A stretch of DNA of 64,000 bases, taken from the NCBI GenBank assembly GCA_023078555.1, contig CM041201.1:6703172-6767171 (forward strand), written 5' to 3'. This DNA is from Ulva prolifera (taxonomy: Eukaryota; Chlorophyta; Ulvophyceae; Ulvales; Ulvaceae). Below are positions 36,223 through 47,300 of the stretch, piece after piece. Below the pieces are notes generated by a model that did no database searches, was not told where the DNA came from, and saw only the letters and a program-made list of their open reading frames with translations. The stretch's first letter is position 1. Every line of letters begins with the position of its first letter. The position numbers and the translations under genes were made by a program.

Positions 36223-38984
36223 GTGCTTATTGCACATTTTTGCGGACGGTCTGGTGGCCACGAATTACCAATGCGCTGTCATGCCAAGGCAGCGTCGTTC
36301 AAAGCGCTTGGGATGCACTGTTGCACTCTACCGATGCAGTCTAGGGTCTGCATGAGTCGCGCTCCCTGGCCTCATGCCGTGCGACTTCATCGGGCGCGCA
36401 GTGCTGCTGCCACGCAGTCGCCAGACACTGCACCAGGAAACACACCAGCAAAGTTTGAGCAGCTAGATTACACCCAAATCATCGCACTGAACTATGAGCT
36501 ACAGCGATGGATACCGTCCAAGGTACAGCGGGTTCAGTTGGCCGACCCCCACACCCTGGCTCTGTACGTCAGGGCCATCGACCGTCAGGGATGGTTGCAC
36601 TTGAGTTGGCACCCCCGCGCTGCGCGGGTGTGCTTGGGAGCAGAGCCTGAGTATGGGGATGCTTCATCCTCATATCCTTTTGCACAGCTTGTCCGTACCA
36701 AGTGCGCTGCTGATGCTTGCCTTCAGCTGCCGTGAGTACGAGGGCCTTCAGCTGCCGTGAGTACGAGGGCATGTATGGGCTAGATAAACGAAGAGAAATC
36801 TCAGGGTGGTAAAGCTGCACTGCATCCATACGTTAGGTGTTCGCAGGCTATTGGACCAGCTGCTGATCCGCAGCAGCATGCCGGTCCCATTCGATCGGGT
36901 GTTGAAGCTGGAGTTTGCACCACAGCTAGACAGTGGGACAAACATGAGCCTGCTGTGTGAACTCCAGGGGGCCTACAGCAATATGGTCCTGGTTGATGGT
37001 GAGAACAACACGCTGCTTGCGGCCCGTCAGATCGGCAGCCAGCAGACATCGGTCCGTGCCATTCGGGTTGGGGCACCATATGTGGCCCCTCCGACACCCC
37101 CCGGAATGGCGCCCCGCGCCACCGAGCCTTTGACCCAGTGGCAAGAGCACATTTGCTGCGTTGCTGGGCATAAGTCGTCGCCTGGTGTTGCACAAGCAAT
37201 GCTGAAGGCGTACCAAGGAGTCAGTTCAGCTCTGGCGTATGATCTCTGTATGCGAGCGCAGGTCTCCCGGGATGATGCTGTATCTGACCTAGATGCTGAT
37301 GCATGGGCAAGACTGCATGCGGAGTGGCAGAATTGGTTGTCCGTGTGCGAGACTGGTTCCTTCGATGTTACGAAGGACGATCAAGGGAGACTGTCTGTTT
37401 TAGGATCCTTTGACCGGCCATGCTCAAGCATCCACGAGGCTATCAATGAGCAATTTTTCGTGGCACAGGCCGCTGAGCGCTTCATGCAGCTGCGTGCAGC
37501 ATTAACGCGAGGACTTGTTGCGGCCGTGCATAAACTCAAGGGCAAACTTTCGGCGTTTCAGAAGCAACTGGAGTCAGGAGATGAGGCCGAAGTCACCCAG
37601 AAGCGGGCTGACCTTGTCATGGCAAACGTTTATCAGTGGCCCAAAGGGGCGCTGGAGATGCAGGCAGAAGATTGGGAGACTGGTGCGAAGATTTGCCCAC
37701 CATGAATGCTTGAGCATGAGACCTGCTGTGCAGCTTCGGGTACAGGCCACCTACCGGGGAGCTTCATATTAATTGTGGCTGAGCCAGATCACTTCATCAT
37801 GAAGGTCTAGCTATCGCACAGCACACTGTTGCATCACCGTGACTGCATATGGCTTGTGTGCAATTGTTGCACTTTCCTTCTGATGTGTCAAAGATGGTTG
37901 CAGGGGAAATTGTGTCTTTGAAGATCACAGATGCAACAATGACACCAGTACAGCACGCAGAAAAGCTCTATAAACGCGCCGCAAAGCAGCGAAGGGCCGT
38001 TGAAAAGCTGCAACCATTAATACAGGAAACAGAAAAACTCTTAGTTTACGTAGAGGAGGTGCAGGAGAGTGTTGCGCTACTGGAACGGTGTGTCGTCCTC
38101 TTTGTATATGCCTGTATCGCAGATGTTGCAGTCTGGACGGCGGTGTACAATATGCACTCCTGGATGTGACAGGCTCTCAGATAGCAACGTCAAAGCCACA
38201 CGTTTTGGCGTTCAATGTCACTGGAACCAGCGTGTTCGCTCTGGTGCCATGGACCCCACCTCCGGTGCAATCAACCTGCCGTGCTCTTGCTACCACAACA
38301 CCTAGCTAGACAATGTATCCTTTGCTTTGAGTAACACACTCATCGGTACAGGATGGATGGTGTGCAAGACTTGAGGGCTCTTCAAGAAATTCAAGACGAG
38401 CTTGTTGAGCAGGGCTTGATGAAGGCACCGACGGATGCAAAGCTTGCGGCTAAAAGCAAAGCAAAGGCCCAGAAGGCTGCCAAGAAGCGCAATAACGTGT
38501 CAGCAGGTGGTGCAGCCAGCCCATACAGGCTTTACACATCTCCTACAGGCCTGCAGATTCTGATAGGACGCAACAATAGACAGAATGATGAGCTCTCAAC
38601 AAGAGTTGCAAACGGTGTGCTCAGTGCTCATATTTCTGGCGACTCAGCTGTGCTGCCATGGAGCTTCTGTCATAGCCGACTATCAGATACTAACCACCGC
38701 CTTCTCATGCAGCCGGGGATGTGTGGATGCATGCTAGGAGTGTCCCAGGTAGCCATCTCGTCATGCGTGTGCCTGCTGGTTCAGCGGCAGAGGACGAGGA
38801 CATTCAATTTGCAGCAAATCTGTCAGTGTACTTCTCCAAGGCTAGGGAGTCAGGAAAATGTGATGTCACAATGACCGATGCAAAAAACGTAAAGAAACCA
38901 AAAGGGGCAAAGCCAGGTCAAGTTCTGGTTGGTGAAGAGAAAGTAGTCACCGGGTTCCCGGGCAGAAGCGCAGCCTTTGAGTGA
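36223..38984 (+). CDS. plastid-type RqcH (NFACT / Rqc2 family)
   Basis: RqcH/Rqc2 proteins bind the 60S/50S subunit with a stalled peptidyl-tRNA and add Ala tails for degradation. The closest relatives by sequence feel are cyanobacterial: FEQLDYTQIIALNYEL, GWLHLSWHPRAARVCLG, and the NFACT-N block NMVLVDGENNTLLAARQ. These are followed by a coiled-coil arm (LYKRAAKQRRAVEKLQ) and the NFACT-R block QILIGRNNRQNDEL with VWMHARSVPGSHLVMR. The gene ends GRSAAFE at the stop 38982-38984. The 60-80 residues before the domain are rich in Arg, Ala, Ser and Cys with no acidic residues at first, as in a plastid transit peptide. The Met at 36223 or 36271 may be used. Exon 1 ends at 36731, exon 2 starts at 36847 and ends at 37682 (GTGCGA donor), and exon 3 starts near 37904 (GEIVSLKITDA). 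A duplicated donor follows exon 1. Confidence 0.9.
36721..36770 (+). repeat. 25-bp tandem duplication of a splice donor
   Basis: Two perfect 25-base copies, 36721-36745 and 36746-36770, span the end of RqcH exon 1. Each contains CTGCC|GTGAGT. Splicing at copy 1 (GT at 36732) keeps the frame. Splicing at copy 2 retains 25 extra bases and meets TGA at 36733-36735. Confidence 0.95.
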
Positions 38985-39333
38985 GATTCACACTGACTGT
39001 TGCAGCCCTGCTGGAATATGCAGGCAGCTAATGTAACATGCAGTCAACCAATGTAGCTTCCCCAGCCCGAGACATGCCGGTGTGGGCATCCACCACTGGC
39101 ATTTACAACATGATTTGAATACACTCCTGCAGTGTGATCTGGGCTTCGATAGGTGTAACTACAGTGTCTTCAGATGCTTTGTCCGAGATGTGCTCAGTGA
39201 CACAGAGTTCATCAGGGGCCGGATCTTCGAACCAGGAGCGCCATCCAATGCGTACAATCCGGTGCCTGCTGCCTCCGACACCCCTGGACATGGTGTGCTG
39301 GAGTGATCTGCAGTGTATGGTGCTTTGTCCAAG
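38985..39333. other. convergent 3' ends
   Basis: 349 bases between the RqcH stop and the stop of the minus-strand disordered protein. Only 3' UTR sequence is expected, and nothing else was seen. Confidence 0.5.
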
Positions 39334-42300
39334 TCAGTTGTGGGCATGCATTGAAGAGATCCAACGTCCTCTCATCACGCAAGGTGACGGAAAATCTGCA
39401 CCTGATGCTTTGTTCATTCCGTCATAACATTCACCACCCAGTCCATGCATGCCTAGCTTATCCACTGGCATTTCCAGCCCCCGCAATGGCCCAGTGTCGA
39501 ACTCACTTCCACAACCCATGGGGTCAAAGATCCAAGGCATTCCACCTGCACCAAGCCTCAGGGCGGGATTCATGACACAAGGCACGTAAGCGTCTGGTAG
39601 GACACGACTGCCACAATATCCATGGTCCCCAGACATGCCCGCGGCATCCATGACCTGCCATTGCATTGAAGTGCCACCGCACGTATCAATGTAAGCATGT
39701 GATGGTGGCGTCTGTTGGAGGCTTGGCATGGCGCAGGTATGACCCTTGGGGGAGTCTCCTTCCTGCATGGTTGTCGCTGCTGTCCGATGCGTACTTGGCA
39801 AGAATCTCTCATATTCATGTACGGGAACAGAGAATGCTTGGCACATACCCCAGTTTCTCTACAGGAGCTTGTAGCTGAGCGTTTTTCTTTGCAAGATCTG
39901 TCGTCATTGCCACAGCCATTGTGTCCACAACCTGCACTTGCCGTTGCGACTGAATCTGAAGTCTGCGATACCTGTGAAGCAGAAGCAGTGACAGAGGCAC
40001 TAGTCGGAAAATCCTCTGCAAAAGCCTGACATGCTTTGTCTTCATGTTCAATGTTGCGCTGTTTTTCCGGAAGTAGCTGGTCTTCAGCATTCAATTCCGC
40101 CATAGGGTGCTCCGGTGCTCGATGTGCATGTGAGCGCGCCTCCGGTGCGTGCACATTGTGCATTGCCTTGTCCGCAGCCACTGTTACGACTGACAAACTG
40201 ATTCGAACGGGCTGTGGTTGCTGATGAGAGCTGTTATTCACTGCCGGCATCACGTCCCATTCGAAGGTACACGGCTGCTCACTTGAACCGGGGGCCGCTG
40301 TTCCATGGTTGCCGTCTGCGTCCATACAGGCCTGACTGCTCATTTCACCTAGGAACTGTAACATGTCTGCCTCTGACTTGACTGGCTCCTCCATCACAGA
40401 CGCCCCTTGTGTGTGTATCATCACACTGGCCATCTCCTGATTCAGAGCCTCTATTTGCGCTCGGACACCCTGCACTGCCAACAGTACACCAGGGTCTGGA
40501 GGGCCAACAGCAAGGACCCGCGCAGCAGAGGGGGGCCAGGCTGATATGCAGGCTTCATCCTCACAAGAAGGTAGCCGTGCATGGCCATACTCATCATGTG
40601 GGGAACACAGAGATTGGGGAGACGTCATTGCCGCAGGAGCAGTTCTGTCTGTTTGTGTTGCTGTGCTGTCAGCGCCCAAGGCTGTGCACATTTGATGTTG
40701 AATGGCGTTTGCAAGGTCACTCTGAACCGCTGCATCCCGTTGGCAGCGCTGCCCTGCTTCTGTCAGTTCCAATAGACCCGGCTTGGCCTGTTGATATCCT
40801 GGGTATCGTTGGCAAGTGTTAGGTGTGCGTCGCGCGACTCGAGGGCTTGGGGTCTCACTGGCCTGTGCACATGCATCTGCAGAGTCTTGCACTGAACTGT
40901 ATGCTGGCTCCAGCTGTACTGCATGCCGAGGTTGAGTTTGTGCAGCATCTGCGCTACATCGCAGCTTCGCTCCAGCTGCGGTAGTACTCATCAATTCCAA
41001 GGATTTAGGACCTTGGTCTGTCGGCAGAACCGCAGGCCCACCACAGTCCAGGCCACCTGCTGCATTGTCTGCCTCATCTAACCCATATTGCATGGGAACC
41101 TGGATCGGCTGTGGTGTAGCGTCTGGCCGCTGTATGCAGTACCTGTTTGTGGATACGCTCGACTCCCCGGCAAGGGTTATAGCGGGCAGCGGCGCAGCCA
41201 GTTGACCTTCTCGGCATCCCTTCTCATTGCCACTATCATGGTCACGTTCTGGTTGCACCGAGGGATCTGCAAGGAGATGAGGCCCACCATCACACAGCAT
41301 ATTCCATTGATTGCATACTTGGCCTACTTTCAACTCTTGCCATAACCCGCACCTTCTGTCCGTAAAGCATTGCTGGCTGCCACTGAAGTGTCAGAGGCGT
41401 CAACAACAGGAGAATTGAGAGTTGCCGCGACAGGTGTAAACCTCTGCTCTACACACATCTCGCCTGCGTTCAGGGTCGCTTGCCCTGCATGTATAGAAAA
41501 CAAGATCAGACAAGAATGGAACGCAGCCGATGTGACCAGCTATTCAACACTGCCACCAAAAATGTGAATCTGCCTGCACCTTCAGGGCCAATAAGCTGGT
41601 GTCCAAGAGGCTCATGTTGCGGGACAGCTTCACATTGTTCCTGGGAGACGTGGTCATCATCAGCAGTACACTGAAGTGGCTCACATCTAAGACTTTGGTT
41701 CGCTGATTGCCCATGATGACAACACTCAGCTGCTGTATTGACCACAAGATCGTGATCAAACAAATCCAGGACCAATCCTGGCTTGGTTCCGACTCCTTGT
41801 GTGCATAACTCGCTTGGTTCAGCATCTCCCATCTGTTCCAGCAATGGAGAGGATACACCAGAGTCGCCACTGGAGTCCGTGTGGTAGAGACTGTGAACTC
41901 TCTTCACAGCATCGATGTTATTACAGTCACATGTGGACGGCTTGTATACAGATTCAGAATCGCTGCCTGCATCACCTGGGCCTGGAAACTCATCCAAGCT
42001 GCAATCATTCTTGCGAATTACGTCTTCGGGATCAGTGGCAGATTCCTGGTGTGGTCTGCCCTTGCCCCGCATCACATCATCAGCCACGGGTAGTGCTGAT
42101 GCATCAGCGTCTGCATCGGAGGTGGGAGTTGCAACAGCTGGGCTGCCTCGGGATGATAGCGAGGAGTGTTGTCTTGCCCGTGGAGCACTGCCAGGGCTCC
42201 ACATGCTGCCTGCAAACAGAAAACACTTTACCGATTTCATCGTTTGAATGCCCCTTCAGGCAAGAGCTTGTCTAAGAAATCGGCAATCATGATGCCTCTT

Positions 42301-43236
42301 TCGCAAGTCCTTGTTTTTCATAAAATGAGTGACAGATAGACGCTTTGTAGATGCTCCCAGCAGCGTCACACCTGCTGAAGAGCTGGGAGGGTAGTCCCGG
42401 GCTAGCGGGTGATAAGGTTCACCATCGACGTTGCGAGTCCTCCTACTGCTGGTATGAGCTCTGGGTGGGCTGGTAGAGAAAGATGGTGACCTTTCACTCA
42501 TAGACCGAATCTGGTGTTCAGGAGGTAGGTGGACTAGAAGTCCTGCAAAGCGGTCCGCTGGGGAAGATGATCGGGTGTTGGGGCTACATGTGCCAGAAGC
42601 CCACTCCTTCAACGAAGCTGATGGCGAACTGGACTCTGGCTGTGCATCGGGATCATTTGGAACTTCTGAGCCGCTGGAAAGAAGCAGAGAGCTGTTGGCA
42701 GCGATCATGTGATGCTGGGAGATGGGCCTGCTATTGGAAGGCCTTGCTGCTTTTGAATGAGGCTTGCCTGTGCTTTCATGGCGATTCGATGCGACTCGAG
42801 GTTGTTTCTGGGTCTCACTGGCTGACACAATTTGTTGCACAAGCGAGACTGATGCCGATGAAACACTGCCGCTAGGGCTCATCTGCAGGTTCATTAAGGC
42901 CTGCACGGCAAGGTTCATGCTATCCGTTCAGCAACGACGCCGTCGTATTAATGATATATTCGAAAGCGCTGCACCTTGTACAGAGATGGGTTGGTCTTTG
43001 CCAGAGCCAGCAAGGCTTGCAAAGGGACTTCTCCCCTTGTGATGCCACAGGAGGAATCTGCAAGATTTTCGGCCGTCCCTACGGAACTATCCAGCATGCG
43101 TTTTCCAACGGAACTGGTGGCAGATGCATGTACTTCAGAGGGTAGATCTGGAGTACCAAAAACACTGGGTGTGCCTGCTTGGCTATCGGTAGCATTTGTG
43201 GTTGCATGCCACCACATGAGATCTTCAACTTCCTTT
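39334..43236 (-). CDS. large disordered Ser/Gln/Ala-rich protein, start not found
   Basis: Four minus-strand exons join in phase. One is about 43236-42968 (KEVEDLMWWHATTNA ... LLALAKTNPSLYK). The next runs from about 42897 (ALMNLQMSPSGSVSSAS ... PPSSSAG) to a CAG|GTGTGA donor near 42372. The third starts near 42212 (SMWSPGSAPRARQ). A long exon of roughly 41.3-39.85 kb ends with a GG|GTATGT-type donor. The last exon, about 39775-39334, is Gly/Met/Cys-rich (ALRLGAGGMPWIFDPMG) and ends SSMHAHN. No domain was recognised. The KEVEDLMWW segment and the C-terminal block look the most constrained. Ser/Pro and Gln/Ala richness suggests a disordered regulatory protein. The first coding exon was not identified; a Met-led peptide MARLLKRVYEG near 43371 does not match the required phase. 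Confidence 0.6.
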
Positions 43237-43917
43237 CTGCAGAACACACGTGTTTCTCAAAGCCGGGCATGATCTGTCAAGTGAACTATGGTCGGGCCAG
43301 GCTCAAATCAGGCCAAAACCAGCGGCCAGGCACCTTCGTAGACTCTTTTCAGCAGCCTGGCCATGGCGAAAACGGTGAATCAATTTAGCTACTGATGAGC
43401 CGCGGTGATCTGGATCAGTCATGTTCCGATCGTGAACATGCGGGTCGCACAGTGCTGTGTGTTGTACACCCCCACAGATACGCTAGTGCTCCTGCTAAGA
43501 CAAGGCCATTGCACTGAATCCTGACAGGCAAACATAAGTTTACAGAGGTGTGCCTGTGCCTACTGCAGCTATAGGCCGCAGGTGCCATGCATGTGCTTTG
43601 CATATGACATGCAAGAGCCTTTGTATTCCGAGCCATTGGACCACTCGCCGCGCACGAAGTGTGCTAGCGGTCCATCAACAGAGAATCGCTGTGCAGGCCA
43701 CTGCTCTGATCCCATGATCAGCACACAGGTTGAGGAAAGCAACGTCGCTTCGAAAGCTCCCAGTTTCATTGTCCCGCGACCGCTTCCGTGATGCCACGCA
43801 ACCGTGTAAAGCTGGCGAAATGCATTTAAGGTGCATGTTTCAGCTTCTGTCGCAAAACAGCTGTGTGGCAATGATGAGGTGGGGCTGGGGTTGGTGTATC
43901 TAACGAATGCAATCATC
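43237..43917. other. upstream region of PEX7 with a small minus frame
   Basis: The region contains a minus frame at 43569-43769 starting MKLGAFEATLLSSTC and reading FSVDGPLAHFVRGEW. It is protein-like but only 66 residues and unassigned. It may be a first exon of the disordered-protein gene or a short separate gene. The PEX7 promoter must lie here. Confidence 0.35.
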
Positions 43918-45100
43918 ATGATATTCAAAGCAGAGCAAAGCTGCTCATCCGTTCAGTTCAGCCCGTTCCTCCAAGGTCGAATTGCTGTTGCATGCGCCCA
44001 GAATTTTGGAATTGTGGGGAATGGAAGGGTATCCGTTTTGCAAGCAAATCAAGCTGGCATAGAGCATGTTGTGTCTTTTGACACTTTAGATGGTGCGATC
44101 GCTGGGCTGGACCTCCGGAAACAAGCCCCCCAATTACGGCTTCACTTCTCAGAATCGCAGTTTGTCTGTAGCTTCTTTGGACATTGCTTGGAGTGAGGAG
44201 AATGAAAATATTCTTGCAAGCTGTTCTGGGGACGGCACCATCAAAATCTGGGATCTCATCGCACCACAGAACCCAATTCGTTCGATACCAGCGCACGGAA
44301 AAGAAGTGTCGAGCTTGGACTGGAACTCCAACAATACAGGGGTATTCATATCTAGCTCATGGGATGACACGGTGAAGCTCTGGAATTTCGCTAACTGCTC
44401 GTGCATACGCTCATTTGATCGCCACACCTACTGTGTCTACTCGGCCAAGTGGTGCGATAATCAAGCTTCACAATCGATTCCATGTTAGTTCTTATGGCTG
44501 GGTCTAAAGTCAGTAGATTGTGACAGAATTCCCAATTCAGGAACCCTCAACATGCTGAAGTCTTCCTGTCAGCATCTGGTGACAGCTCGGCCATGATATG
44601 GGATGTTCGCAATGCTGCCCCAGCGTTGATCTTGAAAGCCCATGCTAAAGAAGTCCTTTGGGCTGATTGGTGCAAGTACAATGATTGTGTACTGGCCACT
44701 GCATCGATTGACAAAACAATCAAGGTGTGCCAGCTTTACGGTGTTGCTTTGCATCCGAAAGTTGACAGCAGATACATTTCTCTACATCCGTGATCTGAAT
44801 TTGCAGGTCTGGGACGTGCGGTCTCCAAATACTCCTTTGCGCATCCTACGCGGACATACCTACCCAATTCGGAGATTGGCATTCTCACCACATTCCGAGA
44901 CGATGCTGCTCTCAGCATCATATGATATGACAGTGAGGCTGTGGAACACATCAGCACCGAACGATCCTTTGTTGAATGTGTGGAACCATCATGCTGAATT
45001 TGCGGTTGGGATTGACTGGGATGTACTCAGTGAAGGAATGATCGCTTCTTGTGGATGGGATGCATGTATCGCAACATGGCACCAACAGGGTGAGCCGTAG
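43918..45100 (+). CDS. PEX7: peroxin 7 (PTS2 receptor)
   Basis: PEX7 is the WD40 receptor that carries PTS2-signal proteins to the peroxisome with PEX5. It starts MIFKAEQSCSSVQFSPF (ATG 43918), the usual short PEX7 head, followed by VACAQNFGIVGNGRV. Exon 1 ends at 44092 (GAT G|GTGCGA) and exon 2 begins near 44172, giving FDTLDASLDIAW. Blades follow in order: SCSGDGTIKIWD, SSSWDDTVKLWNF, HTYCVYSAKW, SASGDSSAMIWDVR, ATASIDKTIKV, VWDVRSPNTPLRIL and SASYDMTVRLWN. The protein ends with the conserved HHAEFAVGIDWDVL and GWDACIATWHQQ, at the stop 45098-45100. Introns lie near 44.49-44.55 and 44.73-44.81 kb. It is full length with no missing blade, and convergent with RPT5. Confidence 0.95.
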
Positions 45101-45326
45101 CACGCATGATCTTTTGAGTAAACAGATGAGAAACAAAGAATTCTATGGTAGAGGCAGAATATGCGGAAACACATCATATCACTGGCAAACACTACTCCAT
45201 TGATGTTTTCAATGATGCGAATTATCCGGCTGCCACAACAGCTTGGATTTGTCCACAGAGGCACCAGATGCCCACAGGTGATTGATACGTCTGCTTGCTT
45301 TATGGACTAGTGCAGGTCGATATTTG

Positions 45327-46874
45327 CTATGCGTAATAGTTCAAGTTGGACTTCTTCTTAGCTTGAACCTCAATGATTGCCTCATTGAAGTCTTCATGTC
45401 CCACAATTGTCCCATCTCTTCTGAGAGCCAGCATACCGGCCTCCACACAGACAGCTTTGAGCTGTGCAGCATTGAAATCATCCGTTGATCTTGCCAGTTC
45501 ATCATAGTTGACATCGGGTGAGACATTCATTTTGCGGCTATGAATTTGCAATATCTTTGCTCTTGCATCCTCATTCGGATGCGGGAACTCGATTTTCCTA
45601 TCTAGCCGTCCTGTGAGTCAAAAAGTTTTCAGAGACCAGCATCTTGCCTGTGACCTCAAACAATATGTCTTGCAGGAAATGGCAACCGTACCTGATCGCA
45701 TCAAAGCGGGATCGAGAATGTCCGCACGATTTGTTGCAGCTATGATCTTGACGTTAGAGGAACTGCTGAATCCGTCAAGCTGATTGAGGAGCTCCAGCAT
45801 GGTCCGCTGCACCTCGCGATCGCCAGACTTTTCCGAATCGAAACGTTTGGTACCAATGGCATCGATCTCATCGATGAAAATGATAGCAGGAGCTTTCTCC
45901 TTCGCCAGGGTGAAAGCATCTCTCACAAGCTTGGCACCGTCACCAATGAACATCTGAACCAGCTGTGGCCCAGCAAGCTTCAGGAATGTCGCTTCTGTTT
46001 GTGCGGCACATGCCCTTGCCATCAAGGTCTTTCCTGTTCCTGGCGGCCCATACAACAGAACACCTTTCGGTGGCTTGATCCCGATTTTTTCGAACCGGTC
46101 TTGTTGCTTGATGGGCAGGACAATTGCCTCGACAAGCTCAGTGATTTGCTTGTCAAGGCCGCCGACATCCTTGTAGTCCTCGGTTGGCTTCTCATCTACC
46201 TGCTCCCACGGAGCCACAAGCTTACAAACATGCAGCCGGAACATATGGCGCAATCCGTTTGGGCGCATTTCTGACTGCATTCCGAATCACACCTCCATGG
46301 CTTTGACCCGGGAGTCATATTCTGCAGGCAGCTTGTCTAGCACAAGGTAGCTGTCTTTGTTGACACCGACCAAGTCATTTGGTTTCAGCTCTGAAGCTTC
46401 CACGAGGCCTATCACAGGCAGGAATACTGTTTGTCGTGTGGATGTCTTGAGCACCACGCACTTGCCTGAACCAAGGGCATCACTTGATTCCATGTTGATA
46501 CAAAACTGTTTCGCGGACCCATCATCTCGTAATTTGTTCTTGAATGGTGGAGTCACACCTTGCCTCTGTGCATCAACGTCCATGGTTGCTCCATCTTCTT
46601 CGTCTTCTTCATCCGGATTGATGTCAAGCACCTCGACAATGTTTGACACGAGATATGGGAGCTGATTGTTGAGCTTGATCTTTTCCTTGTTCTCTCTGAT
46701 GCGCTCTTTTAGCTGTGTACTTTCGCCAGTGAGTCTTTGCGTTTCCTCGCGCAAAACGCGGACCTCATTGTCGAGAAGTCTTGTGCGGCGCTCTATATCA
46801 GACGCGGACATCTGAGCAAATTCTGGTGGCAAATCAGATGTGTCGTTTTCAAATACATCTTTTTCTATGTCCAT
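45327..46874 (-). CDS. RPT5: 26S proteasome regulatory ATPase RPT5 (6A)
   Basis: RPT5 is one of six AAA+ ATPases of the 19S base that unfold substrates. The start is [19 protein letters not shown] (46872-46874), followed by a coiled coil ([17 protein letters not shown]) and the OB-type domain. The AAA module has Walker [18 protein letters not shown] near 46,050, Walker [17 protein letters not shown] near 45,870, and [18 protein letters not shown]. The last exon ends [10 protein letters not shown], and the hydrophobic-Tyr-X tail that opens the 20S gate is intact. Two introns are seen, near 46.29 kb and 45.62-45.70 kb. Family length, complete. Confidence 0.97.
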
Positions 46875-47300
46875 GGCTGGTCACTCAACTTGAAGAACTG
46901 TACGAACGCCGTGTTGATATTACACCTGCTGTGATGCCTGCCTTGTATGAACGCAAGCACGCAGGCGTAATTCAGTGTGCTACGCACGAACGCGCATGGT
47001 GATCGAATACATGGCCGGGTCAGGAGATGTGAAGGTGGTGTGATGTTCAACTCAGAGTTGTGGCCACGGGTGCAACGCGAGAGCGCTTGCGCGTTGACCG
47101 CGCGCTGCAGCATGCTGGAAGCAACGCAGGTCAGAGAAACGCGCATGCGTGCTTTCAGCTACACATGTTAGCTTTGGAGAAAATTGGCGGCTGCGCTTCC
47201 GTGCATAGCTCTGCTGTGCACCCACCAGGCAGCCCTTTGACTGTGAGATGAAGGTGCCTCGGTGGACACGTATTTGTTACACGACACGAAACCATATGTG
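46875..47300. other. RPT5 upstream region
   Basis: 426 bases between the end of WDR75 and the start of RPT5, both minus. No coding frame is supported. The RPT5 promoter is expected here. Confidence 0.5.

Noticed and set aside
45101-45326. Possible small gene between PEX7 and RPT5
   Set aside because: Only 226 bases between two convergent stops; frames here lack features and are best read as overlapping 3' UTRs.
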